From the NCBI GenBank assembly GCA_963924555.1, contig OZ004583.1:6081221-6145220 (forward strand): DNA of 64,000 bases, read 5' to 3'. Position numbers and translations under genes: made by a program. This document shows, piece after piece, positions 43,372 to 55,224 of the stretch; the first letter of the stretch is position 1; each line of letters opens with the position of its first letter. Source of the stretch: Crambe crambe. Its lineage: Eukaryota > Porifera > Demospongiae > Poecilosclerida > Crambeidae. A model generated the notes under the pieces. The model was not told the origin of the DNA. It searched no databases and saw nothing but the letters and a program-made list of their open reading frames with translations.

Positions 43372-43626
43372 ATGAATTTCAACTTAACCAAAAAAATTTT
43401 AATTTTCGCTGAGTGGCTGGTTTTCGCAAATCTGGTCACATATTGCAGGAGTATATCTTTGCAAGCTGCCTTCTTAGCCCATTTCACTTTATGTAAAAGT
43501 TCCTGTAAAAATCTGCATGCAGAGGAAGCTGTAATGCTAGCCGCAAAGCACTTAGCGCTTACAATAGACACTTATAAGCCTAGTGTCTACAATCAGAAAC
43601 GCTGTAGAAATCAATTACAACCATAA
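43372..43626 (+). pseudogene. Inverted fragment sharing EWLVFAN with the 42.8-kb gene
   Basis: GCTGAGTGGCTGGTTTTCGC at about 43409 is the complement of sequence near 42768. It gives EWLVFANLVTY against EWLVFANRVTY. The following frame (HAEEAVMLAAKHLALTIDTY) may be a different part of the family. Confidence 0.35.
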
Positions 43627-43854
43627 CAAGTCAAGTTCACTCACCCAATAAAGAAACAAAACAAAATCAAACAGCCTAAAGGCACCACACATGCTCAGTA
43701 GTTATATAATAAATTGATTATTACATAGGGGCATGAGTGTGAATATCAGTCAATCAGACGAGTGATATTTCATGGTATTAATTGTAATGATCTATATTTA
43801 TTCAACGGCTGATCTATGGGGAAAATGTACTAGTGGGTGTGGTCTGTAAGAATA

Positions 43855-43880
43855 AATATATATATATATATATATATATA
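43855..43880. repeat. (AT)n microsatellite
   Basis: About 13 AT units near the edge of the repeat at 43930. Confidence 0.9.
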
Positions 43881-43929
43881 TTTTAAAATTTCAATGAGTG
43901 ACCTGAGAGCTGCAATTAACTCGACTGTA

Positions 43930-44672
43930 TAGTCGTACCCAGGCCCTATAAATAAGGGTCTGGTATCCACTGTTTGCGCGTGCGTGACCCCAGCATCTAT
44001 GAATATCATTATAGTGTGCCGATGACGATGTAGAGTGGGAGGTGCTAATTTGATGACTCGATCTTTGCCGCAGGAACAAGACTCTGTAGCCGAGTTCTCC
44101 TTGGAAGCAGACTTTGAAAAGATGATCATGGAGGCCTTCACACACTTCTTTCTCAATACTCTGACCTGATCCTCCATCCGGAGCAAGAACTGCGCTTCTC
44201 TTCCCAGCTAGCTACAATTACGAATCTCGTGCGGCCAGACCTTTCCAAGACAAATGAAAGTTCTGGTGGTCCACTACAAACGGCATAACTTAGCTCTTCC
44301 CAAAACCAGTCGGCAGATGTACAAATACTTCATAGACAGACCTGATGGGCCAAGCTCTGTTCCTCCACATAAGGCGTCTCCAAGCCTTGGACAACGGCAT
44401 CAGAGAAACAAGTATCGTTTCCGTTGGTAGTCTCGTTTGTAGCCTACCTTATTGGTAGCTGAAGGCTTGCTTCTGGCTGAAGCTGGAGAAGCACCTTCCA
44501 TTGTTCTAATTAGCCGTCATAGAAACAAGGCCCCACCCAATTATTGTGACGTTTACGTATCCTAAAATTTCCGAAAGTGCACAAATTCACGGAAAAGCGT
44601 GAAAAACCAGCACATGCGCAAGCAGTAGATACCAGGCCCTATTTTTAACTGGGCCTGGGTACGAGGCTAGTA
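43930..44672. mobile_element. Non-autonomous TIR element, copy 1
   Basis: The left end TCGTACCCAGGCCCTATAAA and the right end with GGGCCTGGGTACGAGG are inverted. A second copy is at 52366-53084. The interior has GTGTGCCGATGACGATGTAG and a long shared frame, but no transposase motif. Confidence 0.7.
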
Positions 44673-44696
44673 TAGTCCATGGGAAACAGATCTGAC

Positions 44697-44771
44697 CTTC
44701 AGGTTTAGCTTCAGGTTGAGATGATTCTGTGATAAGATAATGAGTAGGGTTATAGGATTGAAGTTTGGCAG
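44697..44771 (-). CDS. Gene C linker exon ending KPEG
   Basis: The exon is 75 bp, phase 1-1 (TTTACAG| to GAAG|GTCAGA). It encodes AKLQSYNPTHYLITESSQPE and a KPE end. The size, phases and composition match the linker exons of genes A and B. Confidence 0.45.
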
Positions 44772-45368
44772 CTGTAAAATGAACAGATAGTTAACTAAAA
44801 GCATATTTGCATAGATAATTAGAAATTACAATCTGAGAGTATTGGGCTCTAATTAGACCACCAGACCAATTATCTTTATGCAAATATGCTATCATTGGTA
44901 ACCAATGATAGCACCAATCTCATCTTGAATTTGAAAGTAACTCTGAACAGAGATCACGATGGTGAGTTTCTTTAGCAGAAATAACTACCTGCTGCAGGTC
45001 AGGGTTTCTTTCAAGATTATACCCAAGAGGGGGCAAAATGGGGGGGCAGTCATATCTGTGTGCTTGCATGCAGAAAATTTTTGGGCCTGATACATGCCCA
45101 TAACCACACCCTTTCATGCCTACTTATGTATTGTCAAAGGAACATTACCTGCACATTCAATATGTGTGCAGCGGAAGCTATACCAGCTCTAAAGATAGCA
45201 TCTATCTATGTGCCTATAAAAGTTACCTTTAGAGTTGGTACCTATTCCCAGGAATTTTTAATTCATTTTTTTGGTCAAAAAAGCTCTCCCTTTTGGGAGG
45301 CACCATGCTTAGCTAACTAAGCATAATATGAGGTTGTATAGCTAGTAACTATGTCATTTTAATAAATC

Positions 45369-45392
45369 CGGGGGGGGGGGGGGGGGGGGGGG
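45369..45392. repeat. Poly(G) run, about 23
   Basis: Homopolymer; length may be an assembly artefact. Confidence 0.8.
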
Positions 45393-45439
45393 AACAGCGC
45401 TATGCAGATTTGCTCACCATTATTTTATTATAGACTAAC

Positions 45440-45736
45440 TTGTTTTATGGTTCCTGGCTATCTGTTCAGCTAAGGCTCGGTTGTTTCCTCCGATTCTTTC
45501 AGAGACTGCCACTACTAGAGCCTTCCAAGTTGGAGGCCCAAATTTTTTGTTGTTGTAATTCATACTAAGCCAGTCTGTGATTACTCCGATCATACATGTA
45601 GACCATGATGGACTCGGTCTTTGCTCATGAATACATCTTAGTCGGTCTGAACTCAAATGGAGTCTCGCACCTATTTCTCTGGAGCGTGATAAGATCCCTT
45701 GAAGCTCTTTCATAATATCATCACGATCACTTTCAC
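45440..45736 (-). CDS. Gene C death domain exon
   Basis: The exon is 297 bp, phase 1-1 (TTTCAG| to ACAA|GTTAGT). It encodes ILSRSREIGARLHLSSDRLR, then PPTWKALVVAVSERIGGNNR around the death-domain Trp. If the donor is not used, TAG follows within one codon and ATAATAAAATAA gives a poly(A) signal, so this could instead be a last exon. Confidence 0.6.
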
Positions 45737-45958
45737 CTGAAAGTCAAGTAAATAAAGTGAAATAGCAGTCTTGTAAATAATATTATGCCCTATTCAGAAA
45801 GATATCTAAGATGTGGAAAGAACGAACGAAATTGGTTCCATATAGATTGGATTGGGGGATGTTAAATTGACCAAAAGCATCTTGTAGTTACTGCATGACA
45901 TTTTCAAAGTGATATTGAAACTCTATACCAAAATATCATTACACATAATACTACCTAC

Positions 45959-45991
45959 CTAAGGGGGTGGTATCCACATCTGCTTCAATAT
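45959..45991 (-). CDS. Gene C linker micro-exon
   Basis: The exon is 33 bp, phase 1-1 (TTGCAG| to TTAG|GTAGGT), encoding IEADVDTTPL. Only size, phase and splice sites support it. Confidence 0.4.
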   Translation of the reverse strand: MLKQMWIPPP

Positions 45992-46827
45992 CTGCAATGT
46001 ATTAAGCAAGAACATTCTGTATGCAAACTACATGTATAGCATAGTGCTATAGTTATATAAAAATGAGTGCTAAAATTTCTTCTAAATAAAAGTGTAGGGA
46101 TGTCCTAAAATCTAGCTGGGCTAGTACAATCCTTATCCACTGCCTATAGTGCTGAAATGTAAAAGTTTATTTCCTCAATGGGTAGCAATGATAACTTCAG
46201 ATACATCAGAATGTGGGGCCTTTTATTCTTTGGGGAGGGTTCCAGAAGAAGTGACTAAATTTACAGATCAAGGTGAAAGAGCTGGTTCCCGTAGACCCAT
46301 CAACTATTTGTTCCCTGGACACCAGAAATACTGAGAAGTTATTAATTTTTGTATACCTAACAGCTAATTATTCCAGGATTTTATGCTAGTTAAACATCAT
46401 TCCTTGAGGTGGGTATCATGTAAAGGCAGCAGAGGGGAGGTCGTGATCATGCCCTTGGACCAGATGTTAGGATAATTCCCAACAATTCTCCCTACTCCTT
46501 CATGCTACTTAGCATCAGACTAAGGGTTAATTAGGAGCAGGGTTTCCAGACTGATACCTCAGACTGATGGGTAACGAAAGAGATGCTACAGTCCATTTGT
46601 GAGCAGATTATAGAAAAAATTTAATGATTCAATAAAGTAGTTACATTGTCTAATGACAAGTTAAGCTCTTTTTTTTCCATTGCTATGTATATATGTAGTT
46701 GCTGTAAATACTATTGTCATGAAAATGCCAAACAAGTGTTAGGTCTAGAAGTTTTTACACGGCATTTGAAGATGCTGTGAAGGAGGGAGATGATGATCGG
46801 GTCCTGTGATGCCGAGGTACCCATTTA
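45992..46827. other. No gene seen
   Basis: A short plus-strand frame at 46149-46334 shows no motif. The remainder is AT-rich spacer before the foldback element. Confidence 0.4.
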
Positions 46828-48202
46828 CAGTGCTCCAAACTTAGAGAGTAGATTTTTTGAAATTTTGGTCCTTTTTTGTGTTTTTGCTTATTTTTCTTGA
46901 ACTACAGGTTCTGGAAGACTGAAACTTGGTACAGATGTACAGACACCCTTCTACATCATATAATTATATGGAATAAAATGTCATTGAAAGTGAAACTGTC
47001 CTTTTATTTCTCACTGTATTGTGTGCATACTTTTAGGTCCGTAGTACAAAGTGTTTAGAACAGGATTTCCACATTTGTTATAGTTAAGGTCTATTATCCA
47101 CTGAGAACCTTCCATTTGGACCAAAGTTTAAGGTCAACCACTATCCAGAACCATGGTACCAGGTAAGTTCCCACAAACTGCCACAAAGGTAAGAATTTTC
47201 CCCTTTTTTCAGAAAAAACCGAACTGTTTATACCTAAATATTGTAGTTAAGGTCTCTTATTGAGATATGCTATGCATCTACAACCCAGCTTACTTGGTAC
47301 CAGGTTTGGACTCTTAATCATCACTAGTTCTTGAGATCGTCTAAGTTTTATACCGGGTGGTACAGCCAAAAAATCGATGCGGTCAGATATCTCTACGTCA
47401 CCAGGTAAAAATATGCGCAGTGGTTACATCATAAGAGCGCAATTTACTGCCAGTTGCCCGCGCTTGGATATTTTCTCCAGCCTTGGCAGTACAGCTTCTC
47501 TTGTATTGTAGCATCAAAAATGTTGGTAGAGTCTGAGATAACAACGTTACAACCTCTCTTCTTCCATACCAGTTATTCGAACCGAGTTTTGAGCACCAGG
47601 TGTGCCTTGGTTTGAAGGTCAAGGGGTGTGCTGCAAACTGATGACGTGGAAAAATTTAACCGCAAGTGCTGTTTTGGCTAGACCGCCCGGTATAAAACTT
47701 AGACGATCTCAAGAACTAGTGATGATTAAGAGTCCAAACCTGGTACCAAGTAAGCTGGGTTGTAGATGCATAGCATATATCAATAAGAGACCTTAATTAC
47801 AATATTTAGGGGAGTTATGGCCTAAACAGTTTGGTTTTTCTGAAAAAATTCTTACCTTTGTGGCAGTTTGTGGGAACTTACCTGGTACCATGGTTCTGGA
47901 TAGTGGTTGACCTTAAACTTTGGTCCAAATGGAAGGTCCTCAGTGGATAATAGACCTTAACTATAACAAATGTGGAAATCCTGTTCTAAACACTTTTTGT
48001 ACTACTGACCTAAAAGTATGCACACAATACAGTGAAAAATAAAAGGACAGTTTCACTTTCAATGACATTTTATTCCATATATATGATGTAGAAGGGTGTC
48101 TGTACATCTGTACCAAGTTTCAGTCTTCCAGAACCTGTAGTTCAAGAAAACAAAAAAGGACCAAAAATTCAAAAAATCTACTCTCTAAGTTTGGAGCACT
48201 GT
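46828..48202. mobile_element. 1.37-kb foldback element with TA flanks
   Basis: Arms 46828-47358 and 47684-48202 are near-perfect inverted repeats of about 520 bases. The tips read TACAGTGCTCC and GGAGCACTGTA, implying a TA target duplication as in Tc1/mariner elements. The 325-bp loop has a 74-codon frame without a known motif. Confidence 0.85.
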
Positions 48203-48704
48203 ACACTACTTAAAAGCATAGGAAGGAAGAATTATAGCATTGAAGTCTTCAATATGCTATACCAGTACAAGTACCAGCTCAAGCAAAAAAGCTCATTTGG
48301 AGTAATGGTCCAGTTGAATAATACTGTGTCCAATTGACTAAATATTCTGACATCGTTTTTTTATCATCTTAGTACTTGCTACCATCATGAAAGTATTTCT
48401 CGGCCATTGCTCGAAAGTGCTAACAGTTCAGTCGTGCTGCTGTTATGATATTTCTTTTCTCTATGATATGCATATGTCAAGTACCAGCAACGGTGACAGA
48501 TATTTCAATAAAGAATTCTATGCTAGCTATATCATTGTTGATAGAATTATAATAGAACAGTGATGAGATCTTCAGTCTTCAGTATAAATCCTGTAACAAC
48601 CTGCAGTTCAAATGATGTACATAGCCAGTGCCAAGCAAACTTGTTCTAATTATTTTCTATGTGGTTCCCCTTGAAAATTACATACCAAGTAGGAAAAAAA
48701 AAAA

Positions 48705-48990
48705 AGCTTCAAATATAGCACTAAAGCTAACTAGTCCACCCTGAAACCTTCTTGCATGGAGAATCCAACAGCAGAGAGTCTGGAAAAGGACCAAAAACTA
48801 AGGTTGGCTTTCTAGCTTATACGCTTGGAAATAAAAACTAAGCTATCTATGTTACCTTCAGTACCCTGTTGCTCTTCTCTAGGCTTTAGTTGGCACTTCG
48901 TCGCAAGAAACTAGCTTCTCTCACTCTTGTTCAAAACCCTGCCATAGTATATCTCTCTGATTTTTTTCTACTTGGTATGTGGTTCCCCTT
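48705..48990. repeat. R1 repeat copy
   Basis: Ends CTACTTGGTATGTGGTTCCC, directly before an R2 copy. The junction carries the inverted pair CTACTTGGTATG / CATACTAAGTAG. Confidence 0.55.
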
Positions 48991-49064
48991 GAAATTACAT
49001 ACAAGTAGAAGTAGGAAATTACATACTAAGTAGAAAAAAAAAAGAAATACGTAATGTAATCTAA

Positions 49065-49590
49065 AATAATCAAAGTGCGATCCTTCCCTGAGTACCTCAG
49101 CGCTTCACTGCCATCATGGATCTCTAAAGCAACTTCGTCCTTCCCATGCTATTAACTTAGAGCGCCTAACTCTACTTCGTTTTGGACTGCACATCAGGTC
49201 GGAAATTGTACTACTGTCTCCATGTTGACGATCTTTACCATACAATCTAAGAACACATGCAAGCAGAGTTCTTTAGCTTTCTCCTGTAGACTAGTAGCGG
49301 CAAGCCTTGATTGCAGACAGAGATGAGACTCTGCTAAGCAGCAGCGTGTACAGGCATTATGTGGTTCAGGTGAGTATCTAGTCAGCTTTACTATCATCGG
49401 TAATTGTACTACTGTCTCTATGTTGACGATCTTTACTATGCAATCTAAGAACACATGCAAGCAGAGTTCTTAAGCTTTCTCCTGTAGCGGCAAGCCTTGA
49501 TTGCAGACAGAGATGAGACTCGTGTACAGGCATTATGTGTTCAGGTGAGTATCTAGTCAGCTTTAACTATCATCTGAATAGCTGACAAAA
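49065..49590. repeat. R2 repeat, internally duplicated
   Basis: Contains ATCTCTAAAGCAACTTCGTC and TGCTATTAACTTAGAGCGCC. Then come two direct copies (from about 49215 and 49420) of a block with ACACATGCAAGCAGAGTTCT. Confidence 0.6.
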
Positions 49591-49894
49591 AGCAGTTAGG
49601 TCATAATCAACTGCTTGCATTATGTATCCTATCGTTTATCAGGTTGTGGCCTTCCAGCTTCAATAATCTGACTTGGGACAGTAGTGAGAGAGTAGAGTTG
49701 TGCTTCCTGTGTTAACTTGCTACAAAATAATTATTGCCTTGAGGGGAAGAAACATGTTTTGATTATTTATTTATTCAGATTACATTACATTATGTTTTTT
49801 TTTCAAGACTCAACCGCATACTAAGTAGAAAAAAAAACAGGCAATAAGTCTTATTCATATTTACAATGTATGATTTTTTTTACATTACAGATGT

Positions 49895-50350
49895 GTCACT
49901 GAGAGAAGCTGTCAGCGCTTCGCTGCCATCACGGATCTCTAAAGCAACTTCATCCTTCTTCATGCTATTAACTTAGAGCGCCTAACTCTACTTCATTTTG
50001 GACTGTGCATCAGGTCAGAAATTGTACTACCGTCTCCATGTTGACGATCTTTACCATACAATTTAAGAACACATGCAAGCAGAGTTCTTTAGCTTTCTCC
50101 TGTAGCGGCAAGCCTTGATCGCAAGACAGCAATGAGACTCTGTTAAGCAGGCATTATGTGGTTCAGTTGAGTATCTAGTCAACTTTAATCTGTAGGCATT
50201 CTGGAGGTAGGCCCAAGGGCATTGGTGCCAGTGATGGTTACTCTGTAGGCCGTTCTGGAGGAGCACTGGTGCCAGTAGGCAGTTCTGGAGGTAAGCCCGA
50301 GGGCACTCGTGCCAGTGAGGGTTAACCCCGTAGGCTGTTCTGGAGGGCAC
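49895..50350. repeat. R2 repeat with short tandem units
   Basis: Same family as 49065. Its right part holds three or four imperfect units with TTCTGGAGGTAGGCCCAAGG-like sequence. Confidence 0.55.
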
Positions 50351-51879
50351 TGGGATCTCTGAGGGTCATGGAGTAAATTGATACTGTGATAAACATGTTT
50401 ACCTCTTCTTGCAGGCCATTCACCCAAGTAGCCTCATCATAAATTTTGTGCAGGTTGAATCATGCCATACCACTTGACTTCTCCCCCTGCCACCACTTCC
50501 TTCACCATAACATATTACTCCACTGATTACACCACAAGACCAAAGATACTTCACACCCTACTTATAGTAACAAATAATGTATAAATAGGTATTATGAGCA
50601 CTGCTTGAAAAAAAACAACAAAAAACAACAACAACACAACTATGAATAAAATGTAATGTAAATAAATACTGAGTACCTCAGCACTTCTACTGCCTGCATG
50701 TTGACAATCTTTTACCACATGTAGCTGCCACGTGTAGCTCATTTTGAGATAGGTTACTGAGAATACTTTGTTCTTCAAGCGACTGGTTCTTATACCAAGT
50801 TGTGCAAGTCTCGTGGCCATCATAATCACTTCAATAGCAAGGTTTGTAAGCAAGGTAGCACAAACTGGATAGTGGCGATATATATATTTGGTACGTCAAG
50901 CCCTGAGGATAAAATACTGTGCATGTACGAAATAGCTAACGATGGAAGCAAACTGCTCCAAAACTGAGCAGCAAAAAAGAGCAAGATTAGACCGAAGGAA
51001 TGCAAAGGATAGAGCCAGAAGAAGCTCTGAATCAGCGGAACAAAGACGGTCAAGGCTTGAGAAATGAAAGGGATAGAGAAAGAAGGAAAAAAACAAAAAC
51101 AAAAAAAAACAATAAGCAGAGTTTGAGTCCAGAAGAAATGAAAATGACAGGCTGGACAAAAAAAAAAAAAGGGGGAGAGATTAAATTCAGAGTCTGCTGA
51201 ACAAAGAGAAGCTAGGTTAGTAGTATCAAGGGCTTATAGACTCTACGAAAAGAGGGAATGCAACTCCAAAATATCATAATGCAACAAGTTGTGTCGCTTC
51301 GCTTGCCCTTCTGTGCTACGAGCACTTAACTAGTTATTTCATATTGTGCAGGTTGAAATATGCCATACCACTTCCCCCTCACTTCCTCACCACAACACAC
51401 TATCATCCTTACCAGCACCACAAGACCAAAGATACTTTCACACCCTACCCCATAACTTATTATCGTAACAATTATCTGTTAAGAGCTCTTACCAAAATGG
51501 TTGTCACTACTAAGAGGGTCAGAGGTCCTCCATAACAATAGGTATAATAAGCACAAATAACACATGGTGCATGCTGCTCTACTTTGTTGGTTATGCTTTG
51601 AAAATTACACACAAATAATATGTTTCTGCTCCTAGAGCTTCATTCTTCGCATCTCAGTACTTACTACTGTCATAAAAGTTATATGCCAAATTCTCTTTCT
51701 CAGCCATTGCTCAGCAAACACTGACAGTTTAATGAGGCCAGCGGAACAGAATGCCATTTCCCCCCTAGCTACGTAATTAGACGTCATGTACTAACACGTA
51801 ATATCGGCAACCCTTACCCAATATAGGTATGAGTACTCAGCCAGTCATTGATATTTCAGTACATACCAGGAGAGTTTAG
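50351..51879. other. Unassigned repeat-rich DNA
   Basis: A Lys/Arg/Glu-rich plus-strand frame at 51000-51200 is low-complexity. It carries IEPEEALNQRNKDGQGLRNE, which resembles transposon-encoded helicase leader sequences of other animals only weakly. AACACATATCATTCTTACCAG-like fragments recur at 50460 and 51355. Confidence 0.3.
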
Positions 51880-52180
51880 AGCTTAGAAAAGCTAGCTAGT
51901 CAGCCACGAAAAACTTTGTGTAGGAGAATCCAACAACAGAGAGCATGGGAAATCACCAGTAGGCTTTCCAGCTTATACACTCGCAAATATATACTAAGCT
52001 ATCTATGCTACCTTCGGTGCCTTGTTACTCTTCCCTAGGCTTTAGTTGGCACTTCATAGCATGAACTAGCTTCTCTCTAGCTCTAACTCTATTGGAAACC
52101 ACACCCCTCGTGCAGCATGATTCTAAAACGGCATATCATTATTTTTTCTACTTTGTATGCGGTTCCACTTGAAAAAAAAA
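51880..52180. repeat. R1 repeat copy
   Basis: Shares TAGGCTTTAGTTGGCACTTC and ends near CTACTTTGTATGCGGTTCC. Confidence 0.55.
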
Positions 52181-52365
52181 ATACAAGCATAGTTCTCACA
52201 ACGTGCTAAAGATATGCAGCAAGCTGATAGAGGATCACAAACAGAAGAAAACCATATTAAAAAACCATGCATGTAAACTGTATTATTTGAAAGGTAATTG
52301 TCTGTTGCTAAATAAATAATAAAAATTAGTGGCCATCTCAGACAGCCATTTCCCCCTCTGCCTAA

Positions 52366-53084
52366 CCTCGTACCCAGGCCTTATAAATAAGGGCCTGGTA
52401 TCCACTGTTTGCAGGTCTGTGACCCCAGCATCTATGAATATCATTATAGTGTGCCGATAACGATGTAGAGTGGGAGGTGCTAATATGATGATTCGATCTT
52501 TGCCGCAGGAACAAGACTGTAGCCAAGTTCTCCTTGGAACCAGACTTTGAAGAGGTGATTATGGATCTTCACACACTTCTTTCTCAATCCTCTGACCTGA
52601 TCCTCCATCCGGAGCAAGAACTGTGCTTCTCTTCCCAGCTAGCTACCACCTTTTTTTCTATTATGAATCTCGCACGGCCAGACCTTTCTGAGACTAATGG
52701 AAGTTCTGGTGGTCCACCACAAACAGCAGAGCTTGGCTCTTCCCTAAGCCAGTCGGCAGATGTACAAATACTTCGTAAACAGACCTGATGGGCCAGGCTC
52801 TGTTCCTCCACATAAGGTAAGCCCAACGTCTCCAAGGGAAAGCGACAGCATCAGAGAAATAAGTATCGTTGGTAGCCTCGTTTGTAGCTTACCTTATTGG
52901 TAGCTGAAGCAGAAGCTTGACTATAGCCATCATAGAAATGAGGCCCCGCACAATTATTGACATTTATGTATCCTAAAATTTCCGAAAGTACACCGATTCA
53001 CGGAAAAGCGTGAAAAATCAGCACATGTGCGAGCAGTAGATATCAGGCCCTTATTTAAAATAAGGCCTGGGTACGAGGCTACCC
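52366..53084. mobile_element. Non-autonomous TIR element, copy 2
   Basis: Pairs with 43930-44672. Ends CCTCGTACCCAGGCCTTATA and its near-complement at the right. A plus-strand frame (52534-52788) reads MEPDFEEVIMDLHTLLSQSS but is not intact in copy 1. Confidence 0.7.
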
Positions 53085-53195
53085 CTCTGCCCAGACTCAA
53101 TTAGGGGGGATCAAAGAGCACTGCAGAGCTAGTGGAAGCTCTGCATTCAGTAGTAATCCCTACATATTGTTCAGCTACATTTTGCTCAATCTTAC

Positions 53196-53246
53196 CTTCA
53201 AGCTTTGGTCTCTTAGTACAAGGTTGTTCTTCCCTCATATCAGTTT
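53196..53246 (-). CDS. Gene C exon 2: basic linker ending KLE
   Basis: The exon is 51 bp, phase 1-1 (TATAG| to GAAG|GTAAGA). It encodes TDMREEQPCTKRPKLE. Same length and place as gene A exon 2. Confidence 0.65.
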
Positions 53247-53396
53247 CTATAATAAGATTATCATAACTTCTTAGGTATGAAAGGGCTGCTTTACATATAA
53301 AAAGGTGATCTCTCCAGTTAATCAAGATAATTAATACCATATAATTATTCAGCCAGAGATGCTGACTCCAAGGCGTAGTTGTATGATAGCCAATAC

Positions 53397-53566
53397 CTTT
53401 ACCAGCTGCTCTAGTCGTCATACTCCTAGTCTTGGGTCCAGGGTTAAGTTCCACGTCCCCAGAGAGTAACAGGATACCCAGAAGGAACAACACTGGCCTG
53501 CCTTTTCCTCTGGAGTGGCGAGTCCCTGGTCTTTCCCCCACTACCCTCCTCCATAGTCTCACTTTC
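53397..53566 (-). CDS. Gene C exon 1b: 2A motif
   Basis: The exon is 170 bp from acceptor CCCTTAAG| (phase 2) to AAAG|GTATTG (phase 1). It reads KVRLWRRVVGERPG, then a hydrophobic stretch into LLSGDVELNPGP. The strict 2A consensus is intact; skipping would fall between Gly96 and Pro97 of the joined leader. In gene A the same coding is a single exon. Confidence 0.75.
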
Positions 53567-54719
53567 CTTAAGGGAAGATCAATAGTAGGTAATTCCATAA
53601 AAATTAGAAGTTTTAAAACATCCATATCTTCATTATACTACCCCCTATATTTAGGTCTCAAAAGTGAGCTCTCTTTGAGAGCATTCCAATAGTGTACTTA
53701 GTTACAACTTTACACCCCCCATCAGAGAGCACTCTCTATGTAGGGATGACCTATGACCCTACATAGGACGATTTTCTCAGAAAACAGTAAGTTATAGCTG
53801 CAATGACTGCTTACCTTGTATTTCATGCACATTCTTATCATGCAGGAGAATTTTGGAGGCTGAAATACTCAACACAGAACCACAATAAAAGCGCACTTTT
53901 CCATGATTTCTTATTTTCTTGTTCTTAATCATCATCATAATAATAATGGCACGATCTGGAGAAAAATTGGGGCCATGTTCTGTACATGAATCTGTTTCAT
54001 TTTACTCGGACCAGGTTCATGTCCCATTGGTTTAGCCTCTAGTTCACTTAGAAAAATGTTGCTGTCTCAGTACAGTAAACTGCATGCGTAAACAACGAAG
54101 TTGCCATGACTCAATCACTTTCGAAGTTCTCAAACAAAACTTAAAGCCATTTCTTCTGAGGTCAGAACAAAAATAAGCTCTAAGATAGCTGTACTAAGGA
54201 CAGCATTTAAACTTTGAATGGTAAGTAACACTAGAGTGTGCATTATTTAGAAACAAAAGCTAGCAGCTCAGCTGTATCTATTTAGAACTAAGACTAGTCT
54301 GTGAAATTGTTTATACCAGGCTTGATTGTGATCCAACATTGCAAAACAAGAGCTATGAATTTCATGAAGCAAGGATAATTGAACTTGCCTCTCTCCCACT
54401 ACCCAGTGGCAGAGACACCAATTTGAAAGTGGGAGGGCAAAGGTCTCACCAGAAAACAGTATAGCTATTCTGACTTCCCAGATCAGAGTGGCATGTACAC
54501 ACCAATTATCGTAATGCTTTTATATAAAACCAAAGTGGGGGGAGGGGCTTTGCCCCCCTAGTTCAAAAGTGAGGGGGGACAACTGCCCCCCCTGCCACTG
54601 CTACCACTCCTATTAGCCTCATCCCAGGCCTGAGACTACACACTTAATAGTATAACTGGTATGCGTAGTTAATTTAAGAAATTGCATACCAAGTAGAAAA
54701 AAAAAAGAAATACGTAATG

Positions 54720-55215
54720 TAATGTAATGTAATCTAATCTAATCAAAGCGCGTTTCTTCCCTGCGTACCACAGAGCTTCGCTGCCGTCACGGATCTCTAA
54801 AGTACCTTCGTCCTTCTCCATGCTATTAACTTAGAGCGCCTAACTCTACTTCATTTCGGACTGTGCATCAGGTCAGAAATTGTACTACAGTCCTCATGTT
54901 GACGATCTTTACCATACAATCTAAGAACACGTGCAAGCAGAGTTCTTTGGCTTTATCCTATAGTAGCGGCAAGCCTTGATTGCAGACGGAGATGAGACTC
55001 TGCTAAGCAGCAGTGTGTACAGGCATTATGTGGTTCAGGTGAGTATCTAGTCAGCATTAGGCCTACTATCATCTCCATGTTGACGATCTTTACCATGCAA
55101 TCTAAGAACACATGCAAGCAGAGTTCTTTAGCTTTCTCCTGTAGCAGCAAGCCTTGATTGCAGACAGAGATTACAGGCATTATGTGGTTCAGGTGAGTAT
55201 CTAGTCACCTTTAAC
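54720..55215. repeat. R2 repeat copy
   Basis: Same blocks as 49065-49590, including two copies of the ACATGCAAGCAGAGTTCTTT-type unit. Confidence 0.6.
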
Positions 55216-55224
55216 TATCAGAGA

